Source of the DNA: Pogonophryne albipinna
Lineage: Eukaryota > Chordata > Actinopteri > Perciformes > Artedidraconidae
Length of the DNA stretch: 64,000 nucleotides
Assembly: GCA_028583405.1 (NCBI GenBank)
Contig: JAPTMU010000116.1
Coordinates: 417,501 to 481,500, forward strand
Direction: 5' to 3'
The notes under the pieces are model-generated. The model saw only the letters and a program-made list of their open reading frames with translations, was not told the DNA's origin and ran no database searches. Below are positions 33,647 to 44,263 of the stretch, one piece after another. Position numbers and translations under genes: made by a program. How positions within the stretch are numbered: the stretch's first letter is position 1; every line of letters begins with the position of its first letter.

Positions 33647-34570
33647 TCTCCTGCCCTCATGCGGCGAAGGCGTTCCTCAGGTGATAATCCTGCACCTCCC
33701 ACCTGCATCGCTTCCTCCTTATCCAAGGTGGGCACGTGAGATGGCGAGGAAAACGCAGATGGTGTGGAATCAAAGGGAGCACTTCTGGGAGGATAGCTCG
33801 GCTTACTGGAAAAGGCATTTGGTGGACGCTGTCCTCACTCCGCACGACGTTCCCTTAGCCAGCTGTCGAGACGAGAAACCAAAGAAATCAGGGATTGAAG
33901 GTCTGCTGGCTCATCTCGAGCAGCCAGCTCGTCCTTCAGTTGCTCCTTTAATCCTTTAACGAACACTGCCCTTAGAGCCGCCTCGTCCCATCAGGCTTCT
34001 GCCGCCAGTGTACGAAACTCAATGGAGTAATCTGCCACGGTCCGATTCCCCTGCTGTATCTTTAGCAGACGGTTGGCAGCCGAGCCAGAATACTAAAACA
34101 AGAACTAAAGACAGTTGTTCAGAAAAAACTCCAAAAGAAAGGGTGTCATAATCCACTGATGAACTTAGTGCCTCAGCCCAGGTTAAGGCTTTACCACGAA
34201 GCAAACTCAACACATAGTTTATCTTGGTAACATCAGAAGAAAAAGACTGGGGGCGCTGGCGAAACACTTTGCTGCACTGAAAGATAAATCCCCTGCATTT
34301 CTCCACCTCACCATGAAACGGCTCAGGGTCGGTGATGGGGAAATCCCGGCATGGAGTGGGTACTGGAGGGGGATTAGAGGTGGCAGGAGTTATAGCTGCT
34401 GTCGTCAGGTTGGAGATCTGAGCAGCCAGGTTAGAGATGTGCTGAGCCATGGATTGGTTACTGTCCACCAACGCACGGATTAACTGTTCATGTTGACCCA
34501 AAAGATTGCCTTGATGAGACAGGGCGTGCTGGACAGTGGAGGAGTCCGGTCCGGTGTTTGTGGGGTTCAT
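33590..34570 (-). pseudogene. Gypsy gag with CCHC zinc knuckle, disrupted
   Basis: The start ATG is at 34,570, only 18 nt from the LTR, giving MNPTNTGPDSSTVQHALS. A capsid-like segment follows (FPITDPEPFHGEVEKCRGF, INYVLSLLRGKALTWAEAL). A frameshift near 34,090 and an in-frame TGA near 33,990 break it. The end has the zinc knuckle [14 protein letters not shown] (33,604-33,645), then a stop. Protease continues in another frame, as in Gag/Pol frameshifting elements. Confidence 0.85.
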
Positions 34571-34576
34571 TTTAGG

Positions 34577-34586
34577 ACCAGTTCGT
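34577..34586 (-). promoter_or_regulatory. Candidate self-priming primer-binding site
   Basis: On the sense strand, 2 nt after the 5' LTR, stands ACGAACTGGT. Its perfect complement ACCAGTTCGT lies in each LTR (28,359-28,368; 35,022-35,031), 30 nt after a TATA-like TTATTAA, i.e. where the RNA should start. Tf1/sushi elements are known to prime with the 5' end of their own RNA instead of a tRNA. Confidence 0.65.
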
Positions 34587-34588
34587 TC

Positions 34589-35168
34589 TGTCAAGCTCCG
34601 TGATCGCTTTTCAGGACTGAACCCACAATACAAACACGGACAGAAAAACAGGAGTTTGCAGCAAAAGGTTTTAATTTCTAATCGTGACAGGGGATACTAA
34701 CTGTTGTTAATATAGTCCAGGAAAGGGGATAAAAAAGCGAGGGAATGGAGATCCTCAGCCGAGGCTCCGGAGTGAGCTGGGGATATCGCCAGGCAGATGA
34801 AAGGTGGGTTGAGCCTGTGTCTTTACGCTCCCGAGAGCGAGTAGGTTGGAGCAGGAGTTAGAGTTTGTCCTACCGGACAGGAGTATGGCAAGCAGGGGTT
34901 TCAGAGCCGAGGGGAGCGAGCAGGCTGGAGCTGGTAGCGTGGAGAGCGGATGAATCCGACGAGGAAGTTGCTGGACGTGGCTAGCGGAGGAGGTGATGAT
35001 GGGTTCAGTGTAATCTTGACGACGAACTGGTGAAGACTGGATGAGGAGACCGGGTTAATAAGCAGGTGTGGATGAGTAGAAGATCAGGATGAATGAGAAG
35101 CAGCTGCGGAGATGAATTGGCGGGAACCAGAAGTAGGTCAGCCACGCGCAGCCTGGGAGACAAACACA
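34589..35168 (-). repeat. Gypsy 5' LTR, main part
   Basis: Matches the 3' LTR to about 28,496, then breaks at gacaaacaca where a TIR element (35,169-41,426) is inserted. The remaining 72 bp of the LTR lie at 41,427-41,498. Confidence 0.9.
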
Positions 35169-35805
35169 AGAGACTTCTCAATACTCAAATTTCCCCTCCT
35201 CGACTCCTCGGTCCTCCGGTAGTGACCCGGAAATGAATTTCAGCGCGCCATTTTGAAGGACATCTCATTTCTCTAAATGCACACCGAGGACGAGGATCGA
35301 GCGTCGAGGAGGCTCTCTGGAGGAGCTCTAACCGAGGATACACTGATGGTTCCTCCGCGGATGCATTTCCGGGAACGGTGGAGGCGTGACGCACGGCCGG
35401 ACTTATCTCAGCCAATCACAGCTCTGCATGCATCCCCTGGATATTATTTTAGAAACTGCTTTCATCGCGTCGCGATGTTTCCAGAGAGAACAGCTGTGAG
35501 GTCCGTGCAGAAAGCAGAGCAGTGTGTATAATATATATCACTCAGTATAACAGGCCTACTCTCTTGATTTGCTGTAGTTTAGTAGATATCTCCAAACAAA
35601 TAGTCCAGATGTTTCTAAGACCATTTAGTGCTTCACAAAATAAAATACGGCTGTAGCCTGATTATGCTTTAGGAGCTGTAGGTGTGTGTGTGGTACAGTG
35701 TGTAGGTGTGTGTGTGGTACAGTGCAGTGACGTGCGGTGAGGTTCATGGCTGGTGAGGCACTGACTCTTTCAGAGTCAGATTTACAAATATTATATATTT
35801 TGACC

Positions 35806-36156
35806 TTAAAGGTGGCGGGGTAGGTAATTTTGGAGAAACCAGCTCGAGTGTGCTAGAATTTGAAAATACACAGCCCCTCCTCCAACACACACGAACGCGC
35901 ACATGACCAATGAGGGCACGAGATAAGTTTGTGCACAGATGGAAGGCTGACAGGCAGGTTATTTTAGCCGGGCCGGCTAAAATGAGTGGTCGTGCTTTTT
36001 ACAGTACTACGGCTTCCACAGATGAAATGTTTTTATGCATTTTTTGTCAAAGCACTTAAGATATTCATTGCTATCGGGATGTTAAGAGCATTCCATGGAA
36101 TATAACAAAAAGTGTATATCGTGCCGGTTTCTCAAACTTACCTACCCCACCTTTAA
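35806..36156. mobile_element. TTAA-flanked MITE, copy 2
   Basis: Same family as 13,958-14,348, with TTAA at both ends and the same inverted ends (aggtggcggggtaggtaatt). It is shorter by about 40 bp. Confidence 0.85.
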
Positions 36157-37321
36157 TCGAAATATTCTGTCATTTTCAAAAGCTTTTTTAGTCTGATGCT
36201 TCGATTCATTTTAAACAGACCGTTCAACAAAAGGATACCCAAAATCTAAATATTGGATTGTTCTTTCTTAGTAAGATCCCATTTTCATTACAATTGTGGT
36301 CTTACCTTGACTTGAAGATGAAGTCCATGCTATCCTTCTGGACAACAATCTTTATTTCTTTTTTGTAAAAGTCCTCCTTATCTTCCTCTAGTTTCAAAAG
36401 TCTAGCTTGTTGTTTTCGTCTGCGTAGAATAACAGTAGCAACAAGAACCTATGGGCTCACTTGCGCCCCCTGCAGTGCGGCAGAGGTTGTGGCTGCCTCC
36501 CCTGGTGCTTTTTTCATTGCCGTTGTATGATGAGACCAGCGAGCTTAAATATCATATATACGTGAAATAAGTTATTTAGAGACTATGGATGGCGAGGATA
36601 AATGTAATAAAGGGATCTACAAACATTACATTGGTGACATACAGTGAGATGGTGCAGGCATGCGCTTAGGGCCCGCTTTCCAGCCAGTTGCTGTGGGGTG
36701 ACGCATTCTGAGGTGAGGCAGAGCTCATCTGTGCCTCACCTCACCACACAGTAACTGGCTTGAGCGCGCTCACAAAATAAGTGCCCGCACTAAATTAGTG
36801 CCCGTGCTCCAGCAAGTTACTGTGGGCTTCTGTGAGGCAGAGCTCGTCCCTGCCTCACTTCTCAATCTCATCGCTCCCCGTAGTTGTAGCGGAGCTCGGC
36901 AAATTAGCCGATTTTTACTATAAAAAGCGATTGGAATCATACAGAAATCACATTTACAACACAGATCAATGGACACATTTTATTATTATTCTTTTTTTCC
37001 GTTACATTGGAGAATGACAAGTGAGGCTCTGCCTCACCTGCCTCCCCAACCCTGTCTCCTAAAAATTACGTTCCCACAGAACTAAACTGCATTCTCAATT
37101 ACGTTTAGCTAGAAACGTATTTTCTCCTACGTTACGTTTCTTATGAACGTATCTTAAATACGTTTATTTTCTACATATCTTCTAGAAACATATTTTCTCC
37201 CACGTTACGTTTCTTATGAACGTATCTTAAATACGTTTATTTTCTACATATCTTTGCCATTTATTGTCTTGCTTATAATAATGATAATAGTCATTTATAA
37301 ATATCATTTTAGAGCACACAT

Positions 37322-37510
37322 TTGAAATCAGTAGACGAGGCTGTAATTTCTCCAGCTGTTACTCTCATGAGCGAGGCAGAAAATAATAGTTTTAACATGC
37401 CAAAAAGCTGCTGTGTCGTTTATTGCACCTCAAACATTAAAACAAATCCAGAGTTACGTGTTTCTGTACTTCCTCTAAGAAGAAAGGACAGTAACAGAAG
37501 ATCTCTGTGA
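37322..37510 (+). pseudogene. THAP-like ORF, left arm (62 codons)
   Basis: Contains MPKSCCVVYCTSNIKTNPE, with the Met-Pro-x-x-Cys ... Cys start of THAP zinc fingers, then LPLRRKDSNRRSL. It ends before the second Cys-x2-His pair, so no complete zinc site is present. It is mirrored at 40,181-40,369 with about three residue differences. THAP domains are the DNA-binding part of P-element and Kolobok transposases. Confidence 0.5.
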
Positions 37511-40180
37511 CGCCAGATGTGGTGTTGTTAATGCGATATGATATCCGAAAAACATTTCAGTTTAGGATGGCCGAAGACACTACACTACCCATAATCCCCA
37601 GCTATTGTTTGGGACTACAGTCCCGTTGACAAACCCCGTGATTAATCTTCAAGCTCTGTGATTGGATGTTGGAGTGGCAGTAACAGAAGATCTCTGTGGC
37701 TTCAGGCTTGATCGCCGTTCAAATGACAGCGTTGGTTTCCCCAAAAGTGGGCGGGGCTGTAAAGTGACGTAGATTTCCCTCCATCTATTATTCAAAACCA
37801 TTCTATTTATTCTAACGTAAATTACATGCCAGTGTTTTATGTTTTTATTTTAAATCGTATAATGTCGTATTTCCCGTCTGTGAGGAAAATAAATTGGGCT
37901 TAGAGCCTCAAAATACTGAAATCTGTATTTTTGAAAATCTTTTTTTCCATATGTACTCAAAAATAACACACAATTATCATTGTTTTTATTTATTCGTTTA
38001 ATTCTATAATCTTGGGCTTTTTAGCCGTAAATAAAGTCACCGGAAACAGACGTAGGCCTATAAGGGACATTTTGAGGATACACACAAACCCACTGAACAG
38101 ATTACCCAAGATCCTCAGCTTCAAGCTCGTTGATTGGATGTTTAGCCGCAATGCATGTTGGGATATGATGTTAATGCGATATGATATCCGAAAAAAAAAA
38201 GAATAATAATACTTTATTCCGAGTGTGCTTGCTTTTCTCTTTGGAAGTCATCACATAACGGCATTGTAATACACAGTTCGGCTGAATTAAATATTACACA
38301 TCTGCTGTAGTTCTTTATTTATAGAGCCCTGATGAGAAGACTTCTGGACAAACAGGAGAACTACCGCCAAAACTGAATATGTGATGTGGATCATAAATAT
38401 ATCAACAATTAAACAACACCTTGCATTTCTTTTCACAAAATACGTCTCCTTGCAGTATCAATACTAATTCGGATGACTTTTATATTTGATCCAATTGGTA
38501 GATAGGTTACATTTACACCATAACGGTGCACAGCTGATAGAAAAGGACTGTAGTTTTTAAAGATATTACTGATTTTCTTTGAATATAAGAATGTAAATAC
38601 TGAGTTGAGAGAATAGTCAGGGGATTTGGGTGATGGGAGACACATCTATGGAATCACAATTTCAATAGCTTACCATTAAATGACAGATATGGCTTTCTGT
38701 CTGTGATGTTTTACAAATCAGATATTAATGTGTAGAAGTAAAACATGTTAAATAGTATAGCAATATCCTGTAAAATTATGTAAAAACATGAATAAAACTA
38801 CACATCTTCAGATGTTATACATACATAAGTGTCCTACAATAATAATACAAAGTTATTATTAGTATGCTGTGTACCTTGTGTGCACCGCCTAGTGGTTAAA
38901 GCACGTCATTGAATTATTGTTGTTGAATAATGTTATTTTTGTTGAATAATGTTATTTGATGAAAAAAATATTAAGAGTACATACTTTCATAGGGGGAAAG
39001 TAGAAGGTCAATGATAGAAATATAGAATATAAAAAATCAAGAAGATACTGTAAGTGATCTCTACAATAAAACAGTTTAGTGCACGATGTACAAAGATATT
39101 AATAGGAGGATGTGCAAAACAGACAAACTAATTAACCTCTATTTAAACATTAAATAATACTTTAGGTTAAGGTCTTCTTTCAAATAAGAAAAAAGCTTTG
39201 GGGGTATCTATCTACAGATAAATATTAAGCCTGACAAAGTACTTAACGTCTAATGTATTGCTTTCCTGCAATGTTAACTATGTTGAAGCACTTATTTTAA
39301 CTGATATTATACACATTAATTATACTCTTATGTATGTAGATAGTATAAGAAATGTGCAGAATTTGACAGTTTAATGGTGGAGGTACACACATATTGATAG
39401 ATGTCTTGTAATTAACTATTATTAGAGAATAACGAGTAATTAATATACTTTATAGAGATCTGCAGATAAATGTTTAGTCTTCTCAAGCACCAACTATCAA
39501 ATATCTCTCCTGATTGTTGGCACTTGACAATCACCTTTCCCTGAATTTTACTCAGGTGTAACTAAAGTCTGCTTTAAGGGTTGTTTATATTTCACATCAT
39601 TAATCAGAATCTGCAGAGTTACTAAAGTAAATGTAGTGGAGTAAAAATACCAGGTTAACCTCTGAATTGTAGTGGAGTAGAATATATATTAATGCTGCCC
39701 ATTATGGATACAAGCGATTTTCACCCATGTAGTAATTACATGTTTTAAATGTGTACACACCAATGTGTTTCCTATCTCCTAAACCTCCAGGGCTGTACAC
39801 AGTTTAATACTGTCAACTTCTAATTTTGGGGAAAACAAAAACGTCTTTTAAAACTACAATTCCCAGTAGAGACGTGCCATAGAGAACATGTTGCGAAACA
39901 CAATAGCCAGCATGTGTAGTTCTGGGGGGGCGTTCGAGTCCAGTTTTGAATAGTCTGCCGTGGTTTCGTTCCATTTCAAAGAGCTTGACGCTCGGCGTAA
40001 CCTTGGCGCACTGCCACTCCAACATCCAATCACAGAGCTTGAAGATTAATCACGGGGTTTGTCAACGGGACTGTAGTCCCAAACGATAGCTGGGGATTAT
40101 GGGTAGTGTAGTGTCTTAGGCCATCCTAAACTGAAATGTTTTTCGGATATCATATCGCATTAACAACACCACATCTGGCG

Positions 40181-40369
40181 TCACAGAGATCTTCTGTTAC
40201 TGTCCTTTCTTCTTAGAGGAAGTACAGAAACACGTATCTCTGGATTTGTTTTAATGTTTGAGGTGCAATAAACGACACAGCAGCTTTTTGGCATGTTAAA
40301 ACTATTATTTTCTGTCTCGCTCATGAGAGTAACAGCTGGAGAAATTACAGCCTCGCCTACTGATTTCAA
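40181..40369 (-). pseudogene. THAP-like ORF, right arm (62 codons)
   Basis: Inverted partner of the 37,322 frame: same length, same MPKSCCVVYCTSNIKTNPE start, with Ile for Leu at the following position. Conservation of an open frame in both arms may reflect arm-to-arm gene conversion. Confidence 0.5.
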
Positions 40370-41426
40370 ATGTGTGCTCTAAAATGATATTTATAAATGA
40401 CTATTATCATTATTATAAGCAAGACAATAAATGGCAAAGATATGTAGAAAATAAACGTATTTAAGATATGTTCATAAGAAACGTAACGTGGGAGAAAATA
40501 TGTTTCTAGAAGATATGTAGAAAATAAACGTATTTAAGATACGTTCATAAGAAACGTGACATGGGAGAAAATACGTTTCTAGAAGATATGTAGAAAATAA
40601 ACGTATTTAAGATACGTTCATAAGAAACGTAACGTGGGAGAAAATATGTTTCTAGAAGATATGTAGAAAATAAACGTATTTAAGATACGTTCATAACAAA
40701 CGTAACGTGGGAGAAAATACGTTTCTTGCTAAACGTAATTGAGAATGCAGTTTAGTTCTGTGGGAACGTAATTTTTAGGAGACAGGGTTGGCCTCCCCTG
40801 ACCGCACGTCGCTGGTACAGTGTGTAGGTGTGTGTGGTACAGTGCGTAGGTGTGTGTTGTACAATGTGTAGATGCAGTGGACAGACAGGTCTCAGTTGGT
40901 TTGGTGTCCTCTGCTTACTTTTAATACTTGTAAATACAACTTTTGGCCCGTAATTTCAATTCCCCATTTCAGCGACCAGAGAGAGGGGGGGGGGGATATA
41001 TCCAGTCTCTGATTGTGTTACGTTATTATGAGAGTGCTCTCATACTTTAAATTGTATATATTTATATAAATATATTTGTGTGTGTGTATCTGTAGCCTGT
41101 TATTGTCTCATTATACTGCACTCTCAATGAATTCAAAGTAAATATGTGGGGGAACAATGTTCAGCTGATCTAACAGATATTATAAAATACAGCGCTGTGA
41201 CAAAACACTCGACAGCTGATGCAGCTGTTGCCATGTAATAATGAACGGACGTCGCTTTAATATGACCGCTCAGAGGAGAGGAGTTCTCATTTCTTTAAAC
41301 GTCTGCTGCTTCCCCTCCTCTCTCCTCGGTTCCCCTCCTCGGTCCTCCGCTCGCATCTCCTGTGGGCGGGACTAAGTCTCTAGGAGGGGAGTCGAGGAGG
41401 GGAAATTTAAGAATTGAGAAGCCTCT

Positions 41427-41498
41427 ACAGACAGACAGACAACAACAGACAACAAACAAAAAGGGAAGCAGAAGGAGGGAGTACTGCAAATCCTTACA
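41427..41498 (-). repeat. Gypsy 5' LTR, outer 72 bp
   Basis: acagacagacagacaacaac to ccttaca matches the end of the 3' LTR (28,499-28,570), with one extra gaca unit at the insertion joint. Followed by the GAAAG duplication. Confidence 0.9.
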
Positions 41499-42221
41499 GA
41501 AAGTCTCTGTTGTCATCTTAGACAAGTGGATGTAATCAAATAAATATGTGAACATAACCAATAACCTACCATAGCCAATAACAAATGAATGTAACTTATT
41601 TTATTTGTGTTGTTCATTCATATCTTATTTTACCTTAACATTTATTTATGCATTTTTTTGGTTACTGTCCTATAGTATAAATTGGAATGATTTCAAACCT
41701 GTTCATCCCAATAATTATAAAGGAGTGCCTTGGAAATATGTGCTTACGTAAATTGTGACCAAACCGATTGAACTTAGACTAAAGGGAACTATCTAAACAC
41801 TCAGAGTCCTTTACCTCACTGAGCTGTAGTTATCAGCCTCTCAGTCTGACTGGAGAGGACTCTCCCTCCACATTATTGTAGAAACATCTTCTTCTTATAT
41901 CCGTTAGAGCAGCTAGCACCAGATTCTAATAACAACAGGTACCGGTGCACCCTCCCTCTCTCCCTCGCTCACTCGCATTTTGGCTGTGAGCTGCGGGCGC
42001 CAGATAAGCCAACATCCCCCATTTTCATCACTTACAGCGCCCATCGTACAGGGCAAATGAAACGTGTAACTGCTGTGAAAAGGGTGTTACATTTACTTAA
42101 TTATGAATATTGTTACATCAAGGCCGACAATTAGGATGAGCCCCAGCGGTCAAAAATGTTGTTTTCCCTCCCAGAACTGCCAGCGCAGTGCCTCCCCAGA
42201 TCTGGCGCCCTAGGCGAACAT
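41499..42221. other. Flank between the Gypsy and DIRS elements
   Basis: The first 30-60 bp are the upstream part of the split hAT-like coding segment (minus strand). The rest has no recognisable gene. The end, agatctggcgccctaggcga, looks like hAT-type subterminal DNA; the matching terminus ggccggccctg appears right after the DIRS element at 49,901-49,911. The DIRS element probably inserted into another transposon. Confidence 0.4.
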
Positions 42222-42470
42222 CTATAACGTTGGGTTAGTATTGTAACCCTTGTTATATTAGCACAGGCGGAGCCCTCTACTGGACTCTATGGGTACTACC
42301 TTATCATGCAAGCATTCACCTACTGAGATTTCTATGGACGTAGCCGGCCCCGGGGCGAGCCTACCTGAATGCGTGCGCATCTCACTTCCGTATAAAAGGA
42401 GGCCTCGCCTCCTGACCACCATCCTACACCACTCTTCAGCGAGCGGTATAGGACAGACAGTGCCCCAAGG

Positions 42471-42547
42471 TAGAGGGCTCCGCCTGTGCTAATATAACTA
42501 GGGTTACAATACGTATCCCGACGTTATATCTCCCACAGGCTGTGGCC
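42471..42547. repeat. DIRS internal complementary region
   Basis: 42,471-42,509 is the reverse complement of the left end (42,241-42,279) with one mismatch. 42,518-42,547 (acgttatatctcccacagg) matches the right end read from outside inwards. This end-to-end order is what DIRS elements use as a template to complete a circular DNA copy. Confidence 0.85.
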
Positions 42548-43057
42548 GATGTATGCACGCACTGTCGTCCAGCACACCGTTCCACCTCACTGTTCCACCT
42601 CACTGTCCCTGACCGGCTTTAGCAGCCACTGCGCCTCACTCATCTCCCCCTCGGTTGTAACCGTGGAGAAGTCTGGGCTGCGGCCGATAGAGCACACCCT
42701 GAGGCGCTTGCCTCGCAAAAAAGTGTGCTCGAAAAAAACAGTGCTGAGGGCTCCCCTGCATCCACCTATAGGCAGACAGGGAAAAAAACCCAGCCCTGTA
42801 TGGGTTCACTATGCACTCTCCCTCCTGAGTCCCTAAAGAGCACGGGGAGAATGCAAGTGCCCCCTATGTCCCCACACTCAAACACTGACCCTGTGCAGAG
42901 TGTGTAGGGACTATAGTATGGAGGGCTCTCCCCCTCCTGCCCCCAGGCAGGCGAGGGGAGCCCTCCAGCCCTGAAAAGGGCCCAGAGCACCCCACGTCCC
43001 CCGCGACCCTCCAGGGGTCCGGAGAAACGTAAGGGCATTTTACGCCCGGGCAGAGGG

Positions 43058-44263
43058 TCAGATGCCCACTGACCAACAGCCCCCCCTCTCCTGTGTTGCC
43101 CCAGCAAGCACAGACGTTGAGAAAGAGCCAAGAGATATATCCAAGAGATAACACTTTATGAAGGGGCCTGGCGTTGACCAAGACGCCGCCGTGCATATAT
43201 CCTCCACACTCGCACCGTTGAATAAGGCTGTTGATGCAGCCACAGCTCGTGTGGAGTGCGCACGGACCCCCGTGGGACAGGCTCTCCCTGCCTGCTCGTA
43301 GGCGTGTGCAATGCCTTCGCAAAGCCAGCCTGCCAGGCGTTTCTTGGACAGAGCTTTTCCAGTCACCCCGCCCCCGAAGCACACAAACAGCTGTTCAGTG
43401 CGTCTCAGGGTAGATGTGCGCTCTACATAACATGCTAACGCGCGCACCGGGCAGAGGAGGTGTAATTTAGCTTCCCTGGCCCCACCATGGGGTGGAAGAC
43501 TAAATCCCCCCAACTGAATAACCCTCGACCTGAACGCACTCCTTAGGTTCTTGGGCACAAAGGAGGGGTTCGGTCTGAGTGTCGCGCCGCTCCGGTCACC
43601 CCGAATCAGTAAACAGCTCGGGTGCACCGACAGAGCGGTTAACTCGGACACTCTTTTGGCTGACGTTAAGGCAAGTAGCAATGCTGTCTTCCACGACAGT
43701 GCTTTCAGGGAGGAGAGCTCCAGAGGCTCAAATGGTTCTGTGACCAAAGCCTCGAGCACCAGCGGCAGGTCCCACTGTGGGGTGGAGGCGCGCACTACTG
43801 GGCGCAGCCTCCTGACCCCCTGTAAAAACCGCAACATCAGTGGATGAGAAAAGGCTGACCTGCCGTTGAATCCCTCATGACAGGACGAGATGGCTGCTGC
43901 ATACACTTTTATAGTAGAATGAGCTAGTCCTCTGTCCACCAATAACTGTAAGAAGGACAAAATAGAGCCTAACTCACAAGATAGGGGCTCTATTTTCCGC
44001 TCCTCACACCATCGCTGGAATCCCAGCCACTTTGGCCTGTAACAGGCTGTGGTGGATCCCGCTCTAGCTGCCTGGATAGACTGAATAACGCTATCAGACA
44101 ATCCACCCTGTCTCAGCCTGTCCCTCTCAGGAGCCAAGCCTGGAGAGGACGGCCCAGAGTGGGTAACGCCCCGATTGCACCTGCCTCTTGAGACATTGCC
44201 CCCCAGAACTGGGGAATCGCCCAGGGCTGGCCCACCTTCATCTGCGTCATTTCTGAGTACCAC
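43058..44263 (-). pseudogene. DIRS tyrosine recombinase
   Basis: Long open frame. SAM-like N-terminal region (SVIQSIQAARAGSTTACY, HSTIKVYAAAISSCH) and a catalytic domain with KRVSEL (Arg I), RAHSTRAVAAS (His-x2-Arg) and FIKCYLLD (catalytic Tyr). All four signature residues are present, so the recombinase part looks intact. It overlaps the RT frame in a different frame at about 44,113-44,263. Family role: inserts a circular DNA copy by site-specific-like recombination, replacing integrase. Confidence 0.9.

Larger units (their letters stand above)
37048..40789. mobile_element. Palindromic element with a THAP-like ORF in each arm
   Basis: Ends aaccctgtctcctaaaaatt and its exact inverse. gcctcccc stands on both sides (37,040-37,047; 40,791-40,798), sharing one base with the element ends. 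The arms (about 37,048-37,680 and 40,013-40,789) are reverse complements. They contain a minisatellite of about 72 bp (two units left, four right) and the same 62-codon frame (37,322-37,510 plus; 40,181-40,369 minus). The centre (37,700-40,000) is AT-rich and empty. An 8-bp duplication plus THAP would fit a P-element-type source; this is inference. Confidence 0.8.
35725..40814. mobile_element. hAT element with GTACAGTG target duplication
   Basis: Starts cagtgacgtgcggtgagg and ends cctgaccgcacgtcgctg, inverse of each other. gtacagtg flanks both sides (35,717-35,724; 40,815-40,822), though the target is a minisatellite containing that word. Inside are a TTAA MITE, GC-rich fragments with several gtgaggcagagct words (36,470-37,040) and a large palindromic element. 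No transposase seen. Confidence 0.85.
35169..41426. mobile_element. TIR element inserted in the 5' LTR, itself split
   Basis: Ends agagacttctcaatactc and inverted agaggcttctcaattctt, continuing into a shared GC-rich stretch (aaatttcccctcctcgact), so TIRs of about 45 bp. ACA on both sides suggests a 3-bp target duplication. Without the inserted hAT element it is about 1.2 kb. It has a 20-24-bp minisatellite (gtgtaggtgtgtgtggtaca) into which the hAT went. Class uncertain; 3-bp duplications occur in PIF/Harbinger and CACTA elements. Confidence 0.75.
27930..41498 (-). mobile_element. Chromodomain Ty3/Gypsy (Tf1/sushi-like) retrotransposon
   Basis: The two LTRs begin TGT and end ACA in plus-strand reading, and GAAAG stands outside both ends (27,925-27,929 and 41,499-41,503), a 5-bp target duplication. 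Order on the minus strand: 5' LTR (right), primer-binding site, gag with CCHC knuckle, protease, RT, RNase H, integrase, chromodomain, polypurine tract, 3' LTR (left). After subtracting inserted elements it is about 5.5 kb. Stops and frameshifts occur in gag and pol, so it is not autonomous. Confidence 0.93.
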
